A stretch of 64,000 nt of DNA. It comes from Tabrizicola thermarum (GTDB lineage Bacteria > Pseudomonadota > Alphaproteobacteria > Rhodobacterales > Rhodobacteraceae). Position numbers and translations under genes: made by a program. The notes under the pieces are model-generated. The model worked only from the letters and a program-made list of their open reading frames with translations, did not search any database and was not told the DNA's origin. The stretch spans positions 5,665 to 69,664 of the forward strand of contig NZ_KZ984537.1 of assembly GCF_003574395.1 (NCBI RefSeq). Direction: 5' to 3'. This document shows, one piece after another, positions 16,386 to 25,127 of the stretch. Every line of letters starts with the position of its first letter. Position 1 is the first letter of the stretch.

Positions 16386-18011
16386 TCACATTCCCAGACT
16401 GGCCTTGTAGAGCTTGATCTGGTTCTCGCGGCCGATCTGGTCGGTGATCTTTTCCCATGCGGCGGCGATGGCGTCCGCGGTTTCCTGCGCCGACTTGTAC
16501 TGCCCGGCAAAGCCCTTGGCCAACTCGTCCTCGGCCACCGAGTAGTACTGGAAGATCCCCGGGATCCGCGGCTCGATCGCGGCGTTCGGGTGGTTGTAGC
16601 TGTCGGCGTTCGACCCGAGGTAATCCTCGATGAAGGCCCGGTCATAGCCCGCCGCTTCCCATTCGTCGAAGTTGAAGTGCGAGTTGCGGTAGGGCTGGAA
16701 GCCGGACGGATAGGCCGCCGTCCACAGCGAGATGTCCTTGCCGCCCAGATGCGCCGCAGCCGACCAGGCGGCCTTGCGCTTCTTCTCGTCGCCGGAGACG
16801 CGGCTGGTCACATAGATGCCCCAGCCGATGTAGGCCATGACAGGCGCTTCGTTCGCGGTTTCCTCCCAGGCGCCGGCGGCCGAGTTGTAGCGGCGGGTCG
16901 AGCCGGGGTTGATCCCGAAGCCCACCACGTCGCCCACGACCGAGGTGTCCGAGGTCCGGGCCGATGACCCCACGTCGCCCCACCACATCAGCATCGAGCC
17001 CGTGCCCGCAAGGAACTGGCTGAAGGCCGTGGTGCCGGGGTCGGCATTGATCTGGTCCGCCGGATAGGCGTTGGCGGCGATCAGGTCCATCACGTCCTGG
17101 AAGGCCTGCACCCAGCCGGGGTTGTTGACGCGCGGCTTCATCGTCTCGGGGTCGAACAGCCAGGCCCGGTCGTCGGGATGTTTCACATAGGCCGCAGCAC
17201 GGTTGCAGACGAAGTAGAAACCGAATCCTCCCCAGCCCTTCAGCGGGTCAAGATAGCCATAGGCCGGCAGCCCGGTCAGCGGATCGGTCTTGCCGATCAG
17301 CGCCTTCGAGACCTCGTTGACCTCTTGCCAGGTCTTCGGCACCTCGGCCCCGCCGATGGCACCCTCGCCGAAATAATCCTTGCGGTAGGCGAAGGTGTGG
17401 CAGTCGCCGTCGATGGTGACGCGGTAGGTCTTGCCCTCCCAGGTCCCCACGGGGGGTTGCAGGTAGCCCACAAGGTCGTCCGCCTCGATCTGGGTCTTCA
17501 CCCAATCGGGCATCTCGTCCAGAAGGCCCTTCGACGCAGTGTCGCCCTCGAAGGGCGCGCCCATCTCGATGATGTCGAAATCGACGGTGCCTGTGGCGAT
17601 CGACTGCTGGAGGCGGCTGTTGTAGTCGGCCTGCGCCAGGTCGATCCAGTTGATCTTGGCGCCGGTATAGGCCTCCCAGGGTTTCAGGAAGCCGCGGAAC
17701 AGGAAATTGTGCAGGTTCTGGTTGTTCAGGCCAAGGAACGTCAGCTCCACCCCCGCGAATTCGCCTTGGGCCACGCTGGCCTTGGTGGCGCCGAGGCACA
17801 TCTCGCCGACCTTCTGCCAGTCGGCATCGGTGGGCGAGCCCATGCCTACGCCCGGGATCTTCAGGATCTCGGCGCGCAGGTTGTCCTGGGCGCTGGCCAT
17901 GCGCGCGGTCAGCGGCATCGCCGCCATCGCGCCCAACGCCGCCGAGCCCTGCAACATCCGGCGACGGCTGAGCCGCGACCGGGACATCATCTCGTAAAGT
18001 TCGACCTTCAA
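16386..18011 (-). CDS. ABC transporter sugar-binding protein, Tat-type signal
   Basis: Periplasmic solute-binding protein of 541 aa, long for family 1. I start at TTG 18011, which has GGGAGGAG 7-8 bases upstream; the frame before it is Pro/Arg-rich nonsense. The N-terminus '[19 protein letters not shown]' carries a twin-arginine-like motif and a hydrophobic stretch ending 'RMASAQ', so Tat export is likely. The mature part has the usual alternating lobes ('[18 protein letters not shown]', '[20 protein letters not shown]'). First gene of the minus-strand operon. A leader of about 200 bases separates the start from operator site 3. The large Trp/Tyr-rich binding lobe would suit a disaccharide or glycoside, but that is a guess. 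Confidence 0.86.
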   Translation of the reverse strand: MKVELYEMMSRSRLSRRRMLQGSAALGAMAAMPLTARMASAQDNLRAEILKIPGVGMGSPTDADWQKVGEMCLGATKASVAQGEFAGVELTFLGLNNQNLHNFLFRGFLKPWEAYTGAKINWIDLAQADYNSRLQQSIATGTVDFDIIEMGAPFEGDTASKGLLDEMPDWVKTQIEADDLVGYLQPPVGTWEGKTYRVTIDGDCHTFAYRKDYFGEGAIGGAEVPKTWQEVNEVSKALIGKTDPLTGLPAYGYLDPLKGWGGFGFYFVCNRAAAYVKHPDDRAWLFDPETMKPRVNNPGWVQAFQDVMDLIAANAYPADQINADPGTTAFSQFLAGTGSMLMWWGDVGSSARTSDTSVVGDVVGFGINPGSTRRYNSAAGAWEETANEAPVMAYIGWGIYVTSRVSGDEKKRKAAWSAAAHLGGKDISLWTAAYPSGFQPYRNSHFNFDEWEAAGYDRAFIEDYLGSNADSYNHPNAAIEPRIPGIFQYYSVAEDELAKGFAGQYKSAQETADAIAAAWEKITDQIGRENQIKLYKASLGM

Positions 18012-18216
18012 GGTAGCTCCTCCCTCTGGAACGTGCCCGCTGCCGGTATCCGGTCGCGGCCTGGTGTCTGGTTGTCGTTGGTGCAGCATCAGCCCGCCTG
18101 CGGCCCGGCTCCCCCCGGAACCGCGCAGCGGCCACTGAACGGTCGGGGTCTCCCTCTCCCCAGTTTCGCAGCGGACAACTGGCAGCTTCGCAAGGCGACA
18201 GGGACCTGTCAAGATT

Positions 18217-18232
18217 CTAACATGTTAGTATG
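18217..18232 (+). promoter_or_regulatory. Operator site 3 (CTAACATGTTAGTATG)
   Basis: Third copy of the locus operator. The 12-base palindrome is identical to site 1 and differs in one base of the CATG tail (T for C at the 13th base). It lies between the divergent transporter operons, 83 bases before the ATPase start. A plausible promoter toward the ATPase is GCGACA (18195-18200), 17 bases, TAACAT (18218-18223), again with the -10 inside the operator. Confidence 0.76.
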
Positions 18233-18299
18233 GTCAGCGGATGGACAGACCCGGCATGACTGGGTTACCACTTGTCGCGGGAAACAGGGGAGGGCGCGC

Positions 18300-19349
18300 T
18301 TGGCCGAGGTGACGATCCGCGCGTTGCGCAAGACTTATGGCGGCTTGCAGGTCATCCACGGGCTGGATCTGGACATACCGGACGGGGCCTTTGTCGTGCT
18401 GGTCGGGCCGTCGGGCTGCGGAAAGTCCACCCTGTTGCGGATGATCGCGGGGCTGGAGGAAGTCACGGCGGGCGACATCCTGATCGGCGCGCGACGGGTG
18501 AACAACCTGCCCCCGTCCGAGCGTGACATCGCCATGGTGTTCCAGAACTACGCGCTTTACCCGCACAAGACCGTGGGCGCGAACATGGGCTTTGCGCTGA
18601 AGATGCGCGGAATGGACAAGGCGGCGATTCGGGCAAAGGTCGAACGCGCGGCCGAGATTCTGGGGCTGACCCCCTACCTCGACCGTTATCCCCGCGCGCT
18701 GTCTGGCGGTCAGCGCCAGCGCGTGGCGATGGGCCGGGCCATCGTGCGCGACCCGCAGGTGTTCCTGTTCGACGAACCGCTGTCGAACCTCGACGCCAAG
18801 CTGCGCGTCCAGATGCGCACCGAGATCAAGGAGCTGCACCAGCGGCTGAAGACGACCACGGTCTATGTCACGCACGACCAGATCGAGGCGATGACGATGG
18901 CCGACCGGATCGTCGTGATGCAGGGCGGCCGGATCGAGCAGGTCGGCGCGCCGCTGGAACTGTACGACCGCCCGGCGAACACCTTCGTCGCGGCCTTCAT
19001 CGGCAGCCCGTCGATGAACCTGCTGGACGGCCGAATTGCGGGCGGGCGGGTGGAGGTTGCAGGGGCCAGCCTGCCCCTGCCTCCGGGGGTGGCCGCCGAG
19101 GAGGGCCGCGAGGTGGTCTACGGCATCCGGCCCGAGCATCTGGCCGAGGCGGCGCAGGGCCTGACCGGCACGGTGGCCGTGGTCGAACCGACGGGGTCGG
19201 AAACCCATGTCGTCGTCCGCCTTCCGGGCCGCGAGGTCACGGCGGTTTTCCGGAACCGGGTAAGTTTCGGGCCGGGGGCCACGATCACACTGGCGCCCGA
19301 CGCCGCCGTGGCGCATCTATTCGACAGGGCCTCGGGCCGGCGGCTGTAA
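18300..19349 (+). CDS. ABC sugar transporter ATPase, MalK/UgpC type
   Basis: Cytosolic ATPase of 349 aa that powers the importer. TTG 18300 is chosen because CAGGGGAGGG precedes it and the homologous N-terminus '[15 protein letters not shown]' begins there. Walker A is 'GPSGCGKST', then the Q-loop '[12 protein letters not shown]', signature '[15 protein letters not shown]', Walker B '[12 protein letters not shown]', H-loop 'VTHDQ'. The C-terminal TOBE/regulatory part (about 235-349) is shorter than in E. coli MalK. It lies 10 bases before the second fucU-like gene. It opens the plus-strand operon controlled by operator site 3. Confidence 0.9.
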   Translation: MAEVTIRALRKTYGGLQVIHGLDLDIPDGAFVVLVGPSGCGKSTLLRMIAGLEEVTAGDILIGARRVNNLPPSERDIAMVFQNYALYPHKTVGANMGFALKMRGMDKAAIRAKVERAAEILGLTPYLDRYPRALSGGQRQRVAMGRAIVRDPQVFLFDEPLSNLDAKLRVQMRTEIKELHQRLKTTTVYVTHDQIEAMTMADRIVVMQGGRIEQVGAPLELYDRPANTFVAAFIGSPSMNLLDGRIAGGRVEVAGASLPLPPGVAAEEGREVVYGIRPEHLAEAAQGLTGTVAVVEPTGSETHVVVRLPGREVTAVFRNRVSFGPGATITLAPDAAVAHLFDRASGRRL

Positions 19350-19359
19350 GGGGGGAGAG

Positions 19360-19812
19360 ATGCTGAAAGGAATAGACAACCGGCTGAACGCCGAGGTGCT
19401 GGCCACCTTGCGCGCGATGGGCCACGGCGACGTGCTGATCGTTGCGGACACCAATTTTCCGTCGGATTCGGTTGCGCGGGCCACGGTGACGGGCAAGCTT
19501 CTGCGGATGGAGAACCTGACCTGCGCCGAGGCGGTGAACGCGATCCTGTCGGTCCTGCCGCTTGACACCTTCGTCGCGGATTTCGCGGGCCGGATGGAGG
19601 TCGTCGGCGCGCCGGACGAGATTCCGCCCGTGCAAAGGGAGGTCCAGGCCGAGATCGACCGCGCCGAGGGCCGTCCGCGCCCGATGATCGGGATCGAACG
19701 CTTTGCCTTCTACGACATGGCGCGCAAATCCTATGCCGTGATCCAGACCGGCGAGCGCCGCTTCTACGGCTGCTTCATGTTCCGCAAGGGCGTGATCCCA
19801 CCGGAGGCGTGA
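19360..19812 (+). CDS. FucU/RbsD-family sugar mutarotase, copy 2
   Basis: 150-aa paralogue of the protein at 13687, with the same landmarks: 'MLKGIDNRLNAEV', 'MGHGDVLIVADTNFP', 'FYGCFMFRKGVI'. The gap to the ribokinase start is one base and GGAGG lies near the stop, so the two are translationally coupled. Having one mutarotase in each divergent transporter operon suggests either two sugars or the two anomer equilibria of one sugar. The close tie to ribokinase would fit an RbsD-like role for this copy and a FucU-like role for the other (inference). Confidence 0.85.
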   Translation: MLKGIDNRLNAEVLATLRAMGHGDVLIVADTNFPSDSVARATVTGKLLRMENLTCAEAVNAILSVLPLDTFVADFAGRMEVVGAPDEIPPVQREVQAEIDRAEGRPRPMIGIERFAFYDMARKSYAVIQTGERRFYGCFMFRKGVIPPEA

Positions 19813-19813
19813 C

Positions 19814-20731
19814 ATGAAACCCATCGTGATCCTTGGCATCTTCGTCGCCGACACCGCCTATCGCGCCGAACGTCAGCCGAAGATGGGCGAGACCATCCTC
19901 GGTACGTCCTTCGTCCTGGGGCCGGGGGGCAAGGGCTCGAACCAGTCCGTCGCGGCGGCGATGGCGGGGGGCCGCGTGCATTTCATCACGCGCCTGGGCG
20001 ACGATGCCTTTGCCGACATCGCGCGGGCGACCTGGGCCAGGGCTGGCGTCGTGCCCGAGGTCAAGGTGGATGCCGAAAGCTATACGGGTGCCGCCTATAT
20101 CTTCATCGAGAACGCCACTGGCAACAATGCGATCATCGTCTCGCCCGGGGCGGCGGGGCGGGTTTCGGTCGAGGATGTCGAGGAGGAGGCCGATCTGATC
20201 CGGTCCGCCGCGATCTTCGTCACCCAGCTGGAACAGCCGATCCCGGCAGCATTGCGCGCGTTGCAGATCGCGCGCGCGGCGGGCGTGACCACGATCCTGA
20301 ACCCGGCCCCTGCGGCCAGCCTGCCGGACGAGATGCTGGCGCTTTGCGACTATGTCACCCCGAACGAATCCGAAGCCGAGGCGCTGACAGGTCTGCCGGT
20401 GACCTCGGTCGACGAGGCGAAGGCGGCAGCGGCGGCGCTGCTGGCGCGGGGCGTGGGCGCGGTGGTCATCACGCTGGGCGACAAGGGCGCGCTGTATCAT
20501 GACGCAGCCCGCACCGTGCATGTCCCGGTGATCTCGGCCGGGCCTGTGGTGGAAACCACGGGCGCGGGCGATGCCTTCAACGGCGGCTTTGCCGTGGCGC
20601 TGGCCGAGGGGAAGGATGTGATCGACGCGGTGCGCTTTGGCTGCGCGACGGCAGGGATTTCCGTCACCCGGCCGGGCACCGCGCCCTCGATGCCCGCTCG
20701 GGCGGAAATCGACGCGCTCCTGACGCGGTGA
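19814..20731 (+). CDS. Ribokinase-family sugar kinase
   Basis: PfkB kinase of 305 aa. Signatures: 'LGPGGKGSNQSVAAAMAGG' (about residue 35), 'TILNPAPAASLPDEM', 'TPNESEAEALTG', and the catalytic 'VETTGAGDAFNGGFAVAL' (D replaced by E in D-T-x-G-A-G-D, while the catalytic Asp after G-A-G is kept). This is closer to classical ribokinase than the gene at 3252. Last gene of the ATPase-fucU-kinase operon; a bidirectional hairpin follows. Confidence 0.87.
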   Translation: MKPIVILGIFVADTAYRAERQPKMGETILGTSFVLGPGGKGSNQSVAAAMAGGRVHFITRLGDDAFADIARATWARAGVVPEVKVDAESYTGAAYIFIENATGNNAIIVSPGAAGRVSVEDVEEEADLIRSAAIFVTQLEQPIPAALRALQIARAAGVTTILNPAPAASLPDEMLALCDYVTPNESEAEALTGLPVTSVDEAKAAAAALLARGVGAVVITLGDKGALYHDAARTVHVPVISAGPVVETTGAGDAFNGGFAVALAEGKDVIDAVRFGCATAGISVTRPGTAPSMPARAEIDALLTR

Positions 20732-20749
20732 TCGGCCGGGCAAGCAAAT

Positions 20750-20775
20750 GGCCCGGAGGGTGAAGCCCCCGGGCC
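20750..20775. terminator. Bidirectional terminator-like hairpin
   Basis: GGCCCGG-a-GGG-TGAAG-CCC-CCGGGCC between the convergent ribokinase and secreted-protein genes: a 10-base stem with one bulged A. No long T-run on either side. Confidence 0.6.
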
Positions 20776-20796
20776 GTCTTCATCAGCGGAAGGGGG

Positions 20797-21621
20797 TCAG
20801 TTGGTCAGCAGGTAATAGCTGTTCCGCGACCCGCCCGTGTTCTGCACCGTGACGTAGAAATAGCCGTCCCAGGCCGGAGTCCAGTCGCAGTAGAGCTTGT
20901 CCGACCAGCTGACATCGTAGCAGATGACGTTGCCGTTCTCGTCCGTCACCGCAACGTCCAGGTTGGCATCGCCGTCGCCGACCACGGCCACCTCGGCATA
21001 GGAATTGCCGTAGTAGGGAATTTCCCAGACATCGGTCTGGCCGGCAGGCAGGCGCGACAGCCATTCGACCGCCCCACCGATCCGCCCGCGCGAGCCCTCG
21101 GCCATCGCGTCCTCGATCAGGCCCAGCACCGCCTCGTCATCGGCGGCAAGCTCCTTGGCCTTGGCGAACATCGTCTCGGCGGTGACGGGCGCTTCGGCGG
21201 CACCCTCGTCATCCGAGGTGGCGGAGAAGAAGGTGGCCTTGGCCACCGCGCGCGGGGTGCCGTCGTTCATCATCGGCGCGGGGGCGGCGGGGGCTGCAGC
21301 GGGGGCTGCCTTCTTCGCGAAGGTTGCCTGATCCCCTTCGGCGAAGGCGATCTTCGCGGGGTCGAGAGCGGCAGGCTCGGCCGGTTTCAGTTCGACCGAG
21401 GCCGCCAGCTTGGCCGCGGCCAGCACCGTCAGCGCATCGCCCTGCGCTGCACCAAAGGCGTAAAGGTCCTGTGAAAGCCCCATGGTCGCGGCCCCGCCCA
21501 TCGCAGCATCAGCCGCAGGGGAGCCCAGGTTCGGGCCGGTCTTGTCCTGTGCGACGGCAGGCAGGGTCAACGCGGCAATCGCGGTCGTGGCAATCAGAAG
21601 GGCAAATGTCCTGGGTGTCAT
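20797..21621 (-). CDS. Secreted protein with C-terminal PPC-like beta-sandwich, unknown function
   Basis: 274 aa, Sec signal peptide at 1-24 ('FALLIATTAIAALTLPAVA'-AQ). The middle (about 60-150) is Ala/Pro-rich with few landmarks. The last 90 residues ('AGQTDVWEIPYYGNSYAEVA', 'VVGDGDANLDVAVTDENGNV', 'CDWTPAWDGYFYVTVQN') have the D-x-D-x-x-L-D-V-x-V-x-D and F-x-W/F-T-P-x-x-x-G-x-F-x-V pattern of pre-peptidase C-terminal (PPC) domains. Two cysteines in this domain could pair. It is a paralogue of the next upstream gene (21727), same strand, 105 bases apart. I do not recognise a named family for the whole protein; the function is unknown. Confidence 0.7.
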   Translation of the reverse strand: MTPRTFALLIATTAIAALTLPAVAQDKTGPNLGSPAADAAMGGAATMGLSQDLYAFGAAQGDALTVLAAAKLAASVELKPAEPAALDPAKIAFAEGDQATFAKKAAPAAAPAAPAPMMNDGTPRAVAKATFFSATSDDEGAAEAPVTAETMFAKAKELAADDEAVLGLIEDAMAEGSRGRIGGAVEWLSRLPAGQTDVWEIPYYGNSYAEVAVVGDGDANLDVAVTDENGNVICYDVSWSDKLYCDWTPAWDGYFYVTVQNTGGSRNSYYLLTN

Positions 21622-21726
21622 GGCGAATCCTGGGGTTTCACCGTCCCGGCATAGAACGTGACGGGCCGATCCTTGCAGACCTTTCCCGGGTTGAGAAGAT
21701 GTCTTGATGTGACAAATGCCGTCACC

Positions 21727-22428
21727 TCAGCTTCCGACCAGCTGGTAGCTGTTCAGCACCTCGCCATGGTTGCGGATCCTGACGCTGAAAAAGCCGTTGC
21801 GCGCGGGGGTGAACCGGCACAGCGCCGGGGTGGTCCCGGGCGGCAGGGCGCAGACGATGTTGCCGCTGTCATCCGTGACCGTCAGGTCCAGCGTCGTGTC
21901 GCCGTCGCCGATCAGGCCAAGCTCGGCCGCGACGTCGCCGAACAGGGCGATACGCCAGGTGTCGGCCTGTCCTCCGGCAAGATCGGACATCGCTTTTATC
22001 GCGGTGGGCAGTCGTCCGTGGGGCCGCTGCGCGTCGAGGTCGTAGACGATGTCCTGCAGGGCGTAATCCTCTCCGGCAAGGGCCTGGGCGATGGCCAGCA
22101 CCTGCGGCGAGGCGGGGTCGGGGGCTGCGGCCCGTCCGACGACCTGATCGGCGGCGGGCTTGCCCTCGGTCGTCTTCGCCCAGCCGGTCGGCTGTCGCAC
22201 CGTGACCGAGCGGGCCAGACGGATCGCGGCAAGCAGCAGGATGGTGTCGCCTTGCTGCATGGCCGCCTGATAGGTCTGCTGCGCCAGCACGATCCGCCCG
22301 GCTGCCCCGTCGGTCCCCGATCGGGTCGGCGCCACATTGGCCGGGTCGGCCGCGGAAGGGCTCGCGGTTGCAAGAAGGGCGGCCAGGATCGGGGCGGCAA
22401 GGCGCATGGGGCGGTGTTCGGCGGGCAT
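21727..22428 (-). CDS. Secreted PPC-like protein, paralogue of the 20797 gene
   Basis: 233 aa with a signal peptide ('LAAPILAALLATASPSAA'). The C-terminal 90 residues align with the downstream neighbour ('LIGDGDTTLDLTVTDDSGNI' against 'VVGDGDANLDVAVTDENGNV'; 'CRFTPARNGFFSVRIRNHGE' against 'CDWTPAWDGYFYVTVQNTGG'), and both end in N-S-Y-x-L. The N-terminal half is much more diverged and lacks the neighbour's Ala/Pro linker. Start uncertain: ATG 22428 or ATG 22407, neither with a clear ribosome-binding site. Divergent from argE. Unknown function, probably periplasmic. Confidence 0.68.
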   Translation of the reverse strand: MPAEHRPMRLAAPILAALLATASPSAADPANVAPTRSGTDGAAGRIVLAQQTYQAAMQQGDTILLLAAIRLARSVTVRQPTGWAKTTEGKPAADQVVGRAAAPDPASPQVLAIAQALAGEDYALQDIVYDLDAQRPHGRLPTAIKAMSDLAGGQADTWRIALFGDVAAELGLIGDGDTTLDLTVTDDSGNIVCALPPGTTPALCRFTPARNGFFSVRIRNHGEVLNSYQLVGS

Positions 22429-22536
22429 GGGCGGAGTCTTGCAAAGCCTGCGTCCGGCGACAAGGGCGCAACGCCGTCAACGGGTGCTTTCCGGGCCTTC
22501 GATTTCGCGCTAGCAGGGACAGGAGGAGAGACCGAC

Positions 22537-23685
22537 ATGCGCGAGATACTGGACCGGCTTCTGGCCTTCGACACGGTCAGCCACCGGCCGAACATGGCCC
22601 TGATGGACCATGTCCGGGGCTTGCTGGAGGCGGCGGGGATGACCGTGACTCTGGTGCCGGATGCGGCAGGGGGGAAGGCCAACCTCTTCGCCTCGACCGG
22701 CCCCGAGGGCGTTCCGGGGGTGATGCTGTCGGGGCATACCGATGTGGTGCCGGTCGAAGGGCAGGCCTGGACGGTGCCGCCCTTCGCTCTGACCGAGGCA
22801 GACGGGCGCTATTACGGGCGCGGGGCGGCGGACATGAAGGGGTTCGTCGCCTGCGCCGTCGAGGCGATGCTGCTGGCCGCCCGCCGTCCGCTGACGGTGC
22901 CGCTGCATCTCGCGCTGTCCTATGACGAGGAGATCGGCTGCATGGGGGTGCGGTCGCTGATCGACCTTCTCGCGGCGGCCCCGGTGAAGCCTCGGTTCTG
23001 CATCGTGGGGGAACCGACAGGGATGCAGGTCGCCACCGGGCACAAGGGAAAGGTCGCGCTGCGGGCGACCTGCCGGGGGCGGGAGGGACATTCGGCGCTG
23101 GCCCCGCTGGCGCTGAACGCGCTGCATCTGGCCGGGGATTTCCTGGCGGCGGTGCGGCGGGTGCAGGCCGAGGTGGCGGCAACCGGGCAGCGGGATGGGG
23201 ACTATGATGTGCCTTACTCGACGCTGCATGTGGGGAAGATGCAGGGGGGCGTGCAGGTCAACATCGTGCCGAACCATGCGACGCTGGATTTCGAGATCCG
23301 GTCGCTGGCCGGGGAGGATGTGGCGGGGCTGATCCGGCGGCTGGAGGCCGAGGCGGAGGCGATCGTGGCACCCTTGCGGGGGGAGTTCCCGGAGGCGGCC
23401 ATCGTGGTGGAGCGGCTGTGGGACTATCCCGGCCTCGGGACGCCGACGGATGCCGAGGTGGTGCGGTTCGTGAAGGGGCTGACGGGGGCGAACGGGACGA
23501 TGAAGGTCGCCTTCGGGACGGAAGGCGGGCTGTTCGATCAGCGGCTGGGGGTGCCCACCGTGATCTGCGGGCCGGGGTCGATGGCCCAGGGGCACAAGCC
23601 GGACGAGTGGGTCTCGGTCGAGCAGGTGGAGCGGTGCCGGGGGATGCTGGCGGCGCTGGTGGAGCGGCTGGAGTCGGGGTTCTGA
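22537..23685 (+). CDS. argE: Acetylornithine deacetylase (ArgE-like, M20 family)
   Basis: M20 metallohydrolase of 382 aa that releases ornithine from N-acetylornithine. AGGAGGAG precedes the ATG. Metal ligands: 'LSGHTDVVPVEG' (His, Asp), 'GRGAADMKGFVA' (Asp), 'LSYDEEIGCMG' (Glu-Glu), 'VGEPTGMQV' (Asp/Glu site) and 'CGPGSMAQGHKPDEW' (His). The last motif is the typical ArgE C-terminal signature. The lid/dimer domain spans about 180-290. The plus strand here is G-rich, opposite to the sugar module at 9.5-13 kb. Many Rhodobacterales carry several argE-like genes, so a related N-acyl amino acid substrate is possible. Confidence 0.85.
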   Translation: MREILDRLLAFDTVSHRPNMALMDHVRGLLEAAGMTVTLVPDAAGGKANLFASTGPEGVPGVMLSGHTDVVPVEGQAWTVPPFALTEADGRYYGRGAADMKGFVACAVEAMLLAARRPLTVPLHLALSYDEEIGCMGVRSLIDLLAAAPVKPRFCIVGEPTGMQVATGHKGKVALRATCRGREGHSALAPLALNALHLAGDFLAAVRRVQAEVAATGQRDGDYDVPYSTLHVGKMQGGVQVNIVPNHATLDFEIRSLAGEDVAGLIRRLEAEAEAIVAPLRGEFPEAAIVVERLWDYPGLGTPTDAEVVRFVKGLTGANGTMKVAFGTEGGLFDQRLGVPTVICGPGSMAQGHKPDEWVSVEQVERCRGMLAALVERLESGF

Positions 23686-23924
23686 GTGCCGCGCCGCGCG
23701 TGGTGCGGTTTTTCGAGTGTTGAAAATCAATGGGTTGGCTGTGGGCGTTAGGCATTTGTTTACCGATGCCCAAGCGCCATCCGTCCCACACCGCAGGCCC
23801 GATCCGGCGGGAAAGCGCCGGTTTCTCTGCGCCGCAGCAGATATATCCGGCGCGCGCCTTACAATCCGCCGGCGGCGCCCCATCTTTAAGGAAGCGGGCC
23901 ATCCGTCCGCATAAAAGGACTTTC

Positions 23925-24335
23925 ATGAACATTGTTGAAACGGCTGCCGGCAACCCGGCTTTCTCGACGCTTGTGACCGCGCTGACGGCGGCCAACCTGA
24001 CCTCTGCCCTGGGCAGCACCGGACCCTTCACGGTCTTCGCCCCGTCGAACGACGCCTTCGCCAAGTTGCCCAAGGGCACCGTCGAAGACCTGGTCCTGCC
24101 CGCGAACAAGGACAAGCTGGTGGCGATCCTGAAGCTGCACGTCGTGTCCGGCAAGCACATGGCGTCGGAGTTCACCGGCAAGACCGCCGACATCGCCACG
24201 CTGGGCGGAGAGAAAGTCACCGTGACCGGCAAGGACGGGTCCGTCCACGTCGGCAAGGCCAAGGTCAGCTCGGCCGATCTGGGGGCCTCGAACGGGGTCA
24301 TCCACGTCATCGACACCGTGATGATGCCCGCCTGA
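23925..24335 (+). CDS. Single fasciclin (FAS1) domain protein without signal peptide
   Basis: 136 aa, entirely one FAS1 domain. H1-type motif 'GPFTVFAPSNDAF' near residue 35, the Y/H motif region 'LKLHVVSGKHMASEF', and 'SNGVIHVIDTVMMP' at the end. FAS1 proteins are normally exported adhesins. Here translation starts at ATG 23925 (AAAAGGA upstream) directly with 'MNIVETAAGNPAFSTLV', leaving no room for a signal peptide, and the preceding 239 bases hold no good extension. Either the protein is cytosolic or it leaves the cell by another route. Followed by a clear intrinsic terminator. Confidence 0.82.
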   Translation: MNIVETAAGNPAFSTLVTALTAANLTSALGSTGPFTVFAPSNDAFAKLPKGTVEDLVLPANKDKLVAILKLHVVSGKHMASEFTGKTADIATLGGEKVTVTGKDGSVHVGKAKVSSADLGASNGVIHVIDTVMMPA

Positions 24336-24363
24336 CCAGCGGACAGCGAAGGTAACGAGTTCG

Positions 24364-24384
24364 GGGGCCGGTGGCCCCTTTTTT
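24364..24384 (+). terminator. Rho-independent terminator after the fasciclin gene
   Basis: GGGGCC-GGT-GGCCCC followed by six T. A classic intrinsic terminator 29 bases after the stop codon. Confidence 0.85.
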
Positions 24385-24421
24385 CATGCGGTTCGCAGGA
24401 AGAGTCGGGCCGAAGCCCGAC

Positions 24422-25039
24422 CTACATCAGCGCCTTAAGCCGGTCGGCCTGCGCCTGGCCGATCCGGTAGTGGCCGGTGATCGGATAGGCGAAGAGGATG
24501 TCCTCTTCCTTCACGCCCGCGCCGATATTGTGCAGGATCAGGGGAATGCCCGTCGCGGTGCGACGATCCGAGACGATGCCGATATGGTCGAGGTTGCCGG
24601 GCAGCTTCCATGTCACGATGTCGCCGGGCAGGTAGGGCCTTGGGCCTTCGTCCAGCGGCAGCCCTGCCCCGATCCGGTCGAACAGCGTCTGGAGGTTCGG
24701 CACCCGCCGATGGTCGATGTTGCGATCGGGCCCGGCAAGGCCCCAAAGCGCGGGATAGGCCGAGAACGCCGCCTTCATGTCGCGGTTCACCGCCAGTTGC
24801 AGGTCGATTCCCCAGCCGTCGCGCAACGCGCGGATCACGACATCGGTGCAGACGCCCCGGTCGCGCGGGATGTCGCCGCCCGGAAACTCCAGCGCGGCAT
24901 AGGCCGGGTCGTAGGTCAGCGTCACCCCCACCTGATCCCGCGCGGCGGCGGTCAGGCGCGAGGGTTCGGACCCCGCAAAGGCAGGGGCGGCAACCAGAAG
25001 CGACAGGATGAGGCACAGGAACCGCATGGCGCGAATCAT
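24422..25039 (-). CDS. DUF1287 family exported protein
   Basis: 205 aa; ATG 25039 ('MIRAMRFLCLILSLL') or ATG 25027 are both possible, either leaving a signal peptide ending 'APAFAGS'. The mature part has the DUF1287 pattern: 'LTYDPAYAALEFPGGDIP', 'DRGVCTDVVIRALR' (Cys), 'NIDHRRVPNLQTLF', 'LPGDIVTWKLPGNLDHIGIV' (His) and 'ILHNIGAG'. A Cys near the N-terminus followed by a late His is the NlpC/P60-like papain arrangement, so a periplasmic cysteine hydrolase acting on the wall is plausible (inference). It diverges from mnmH with about 90 bases between them. Confidence 0.8.
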   Translation of the reverse strand: MIRAMRFLCLILSLLVAAPAFAGSEPSRLTAAARDQVGVTLTYDPAYAALEFPGGDIPRDRGVCTDVVIRALRDGWGIDLQLAVNRDMKAAFSAYPALWGLAGPDRNIDHRRVPNLQTLFDRIGAGLPLDEGPRPYLPGDIVTWKLPGNLDHIGIVSDRRTATGIPLILHNIGAGVKEEDILFAYPITGHYRIGQAQADRLKALM

Positions 25040-25127
25040 GCCCTGTTCACAGCCCCGTGGGTAGTCAGGATTTTCCGTGATCCGCGCGGGCTGGCACCTT
25101 TCCGCCGGGGTCGGTAAGAGTTTCGTG

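Noticed and set aside
18012-18212. N-terminal extension of the sugar-binding protein to base 18212
   Set aside because: The extra 67 residues are Pro/Arg-rich and would run into the operator region; TTG 18011 has a strong ribosome-binding site and is followed by a Tat-like signal.
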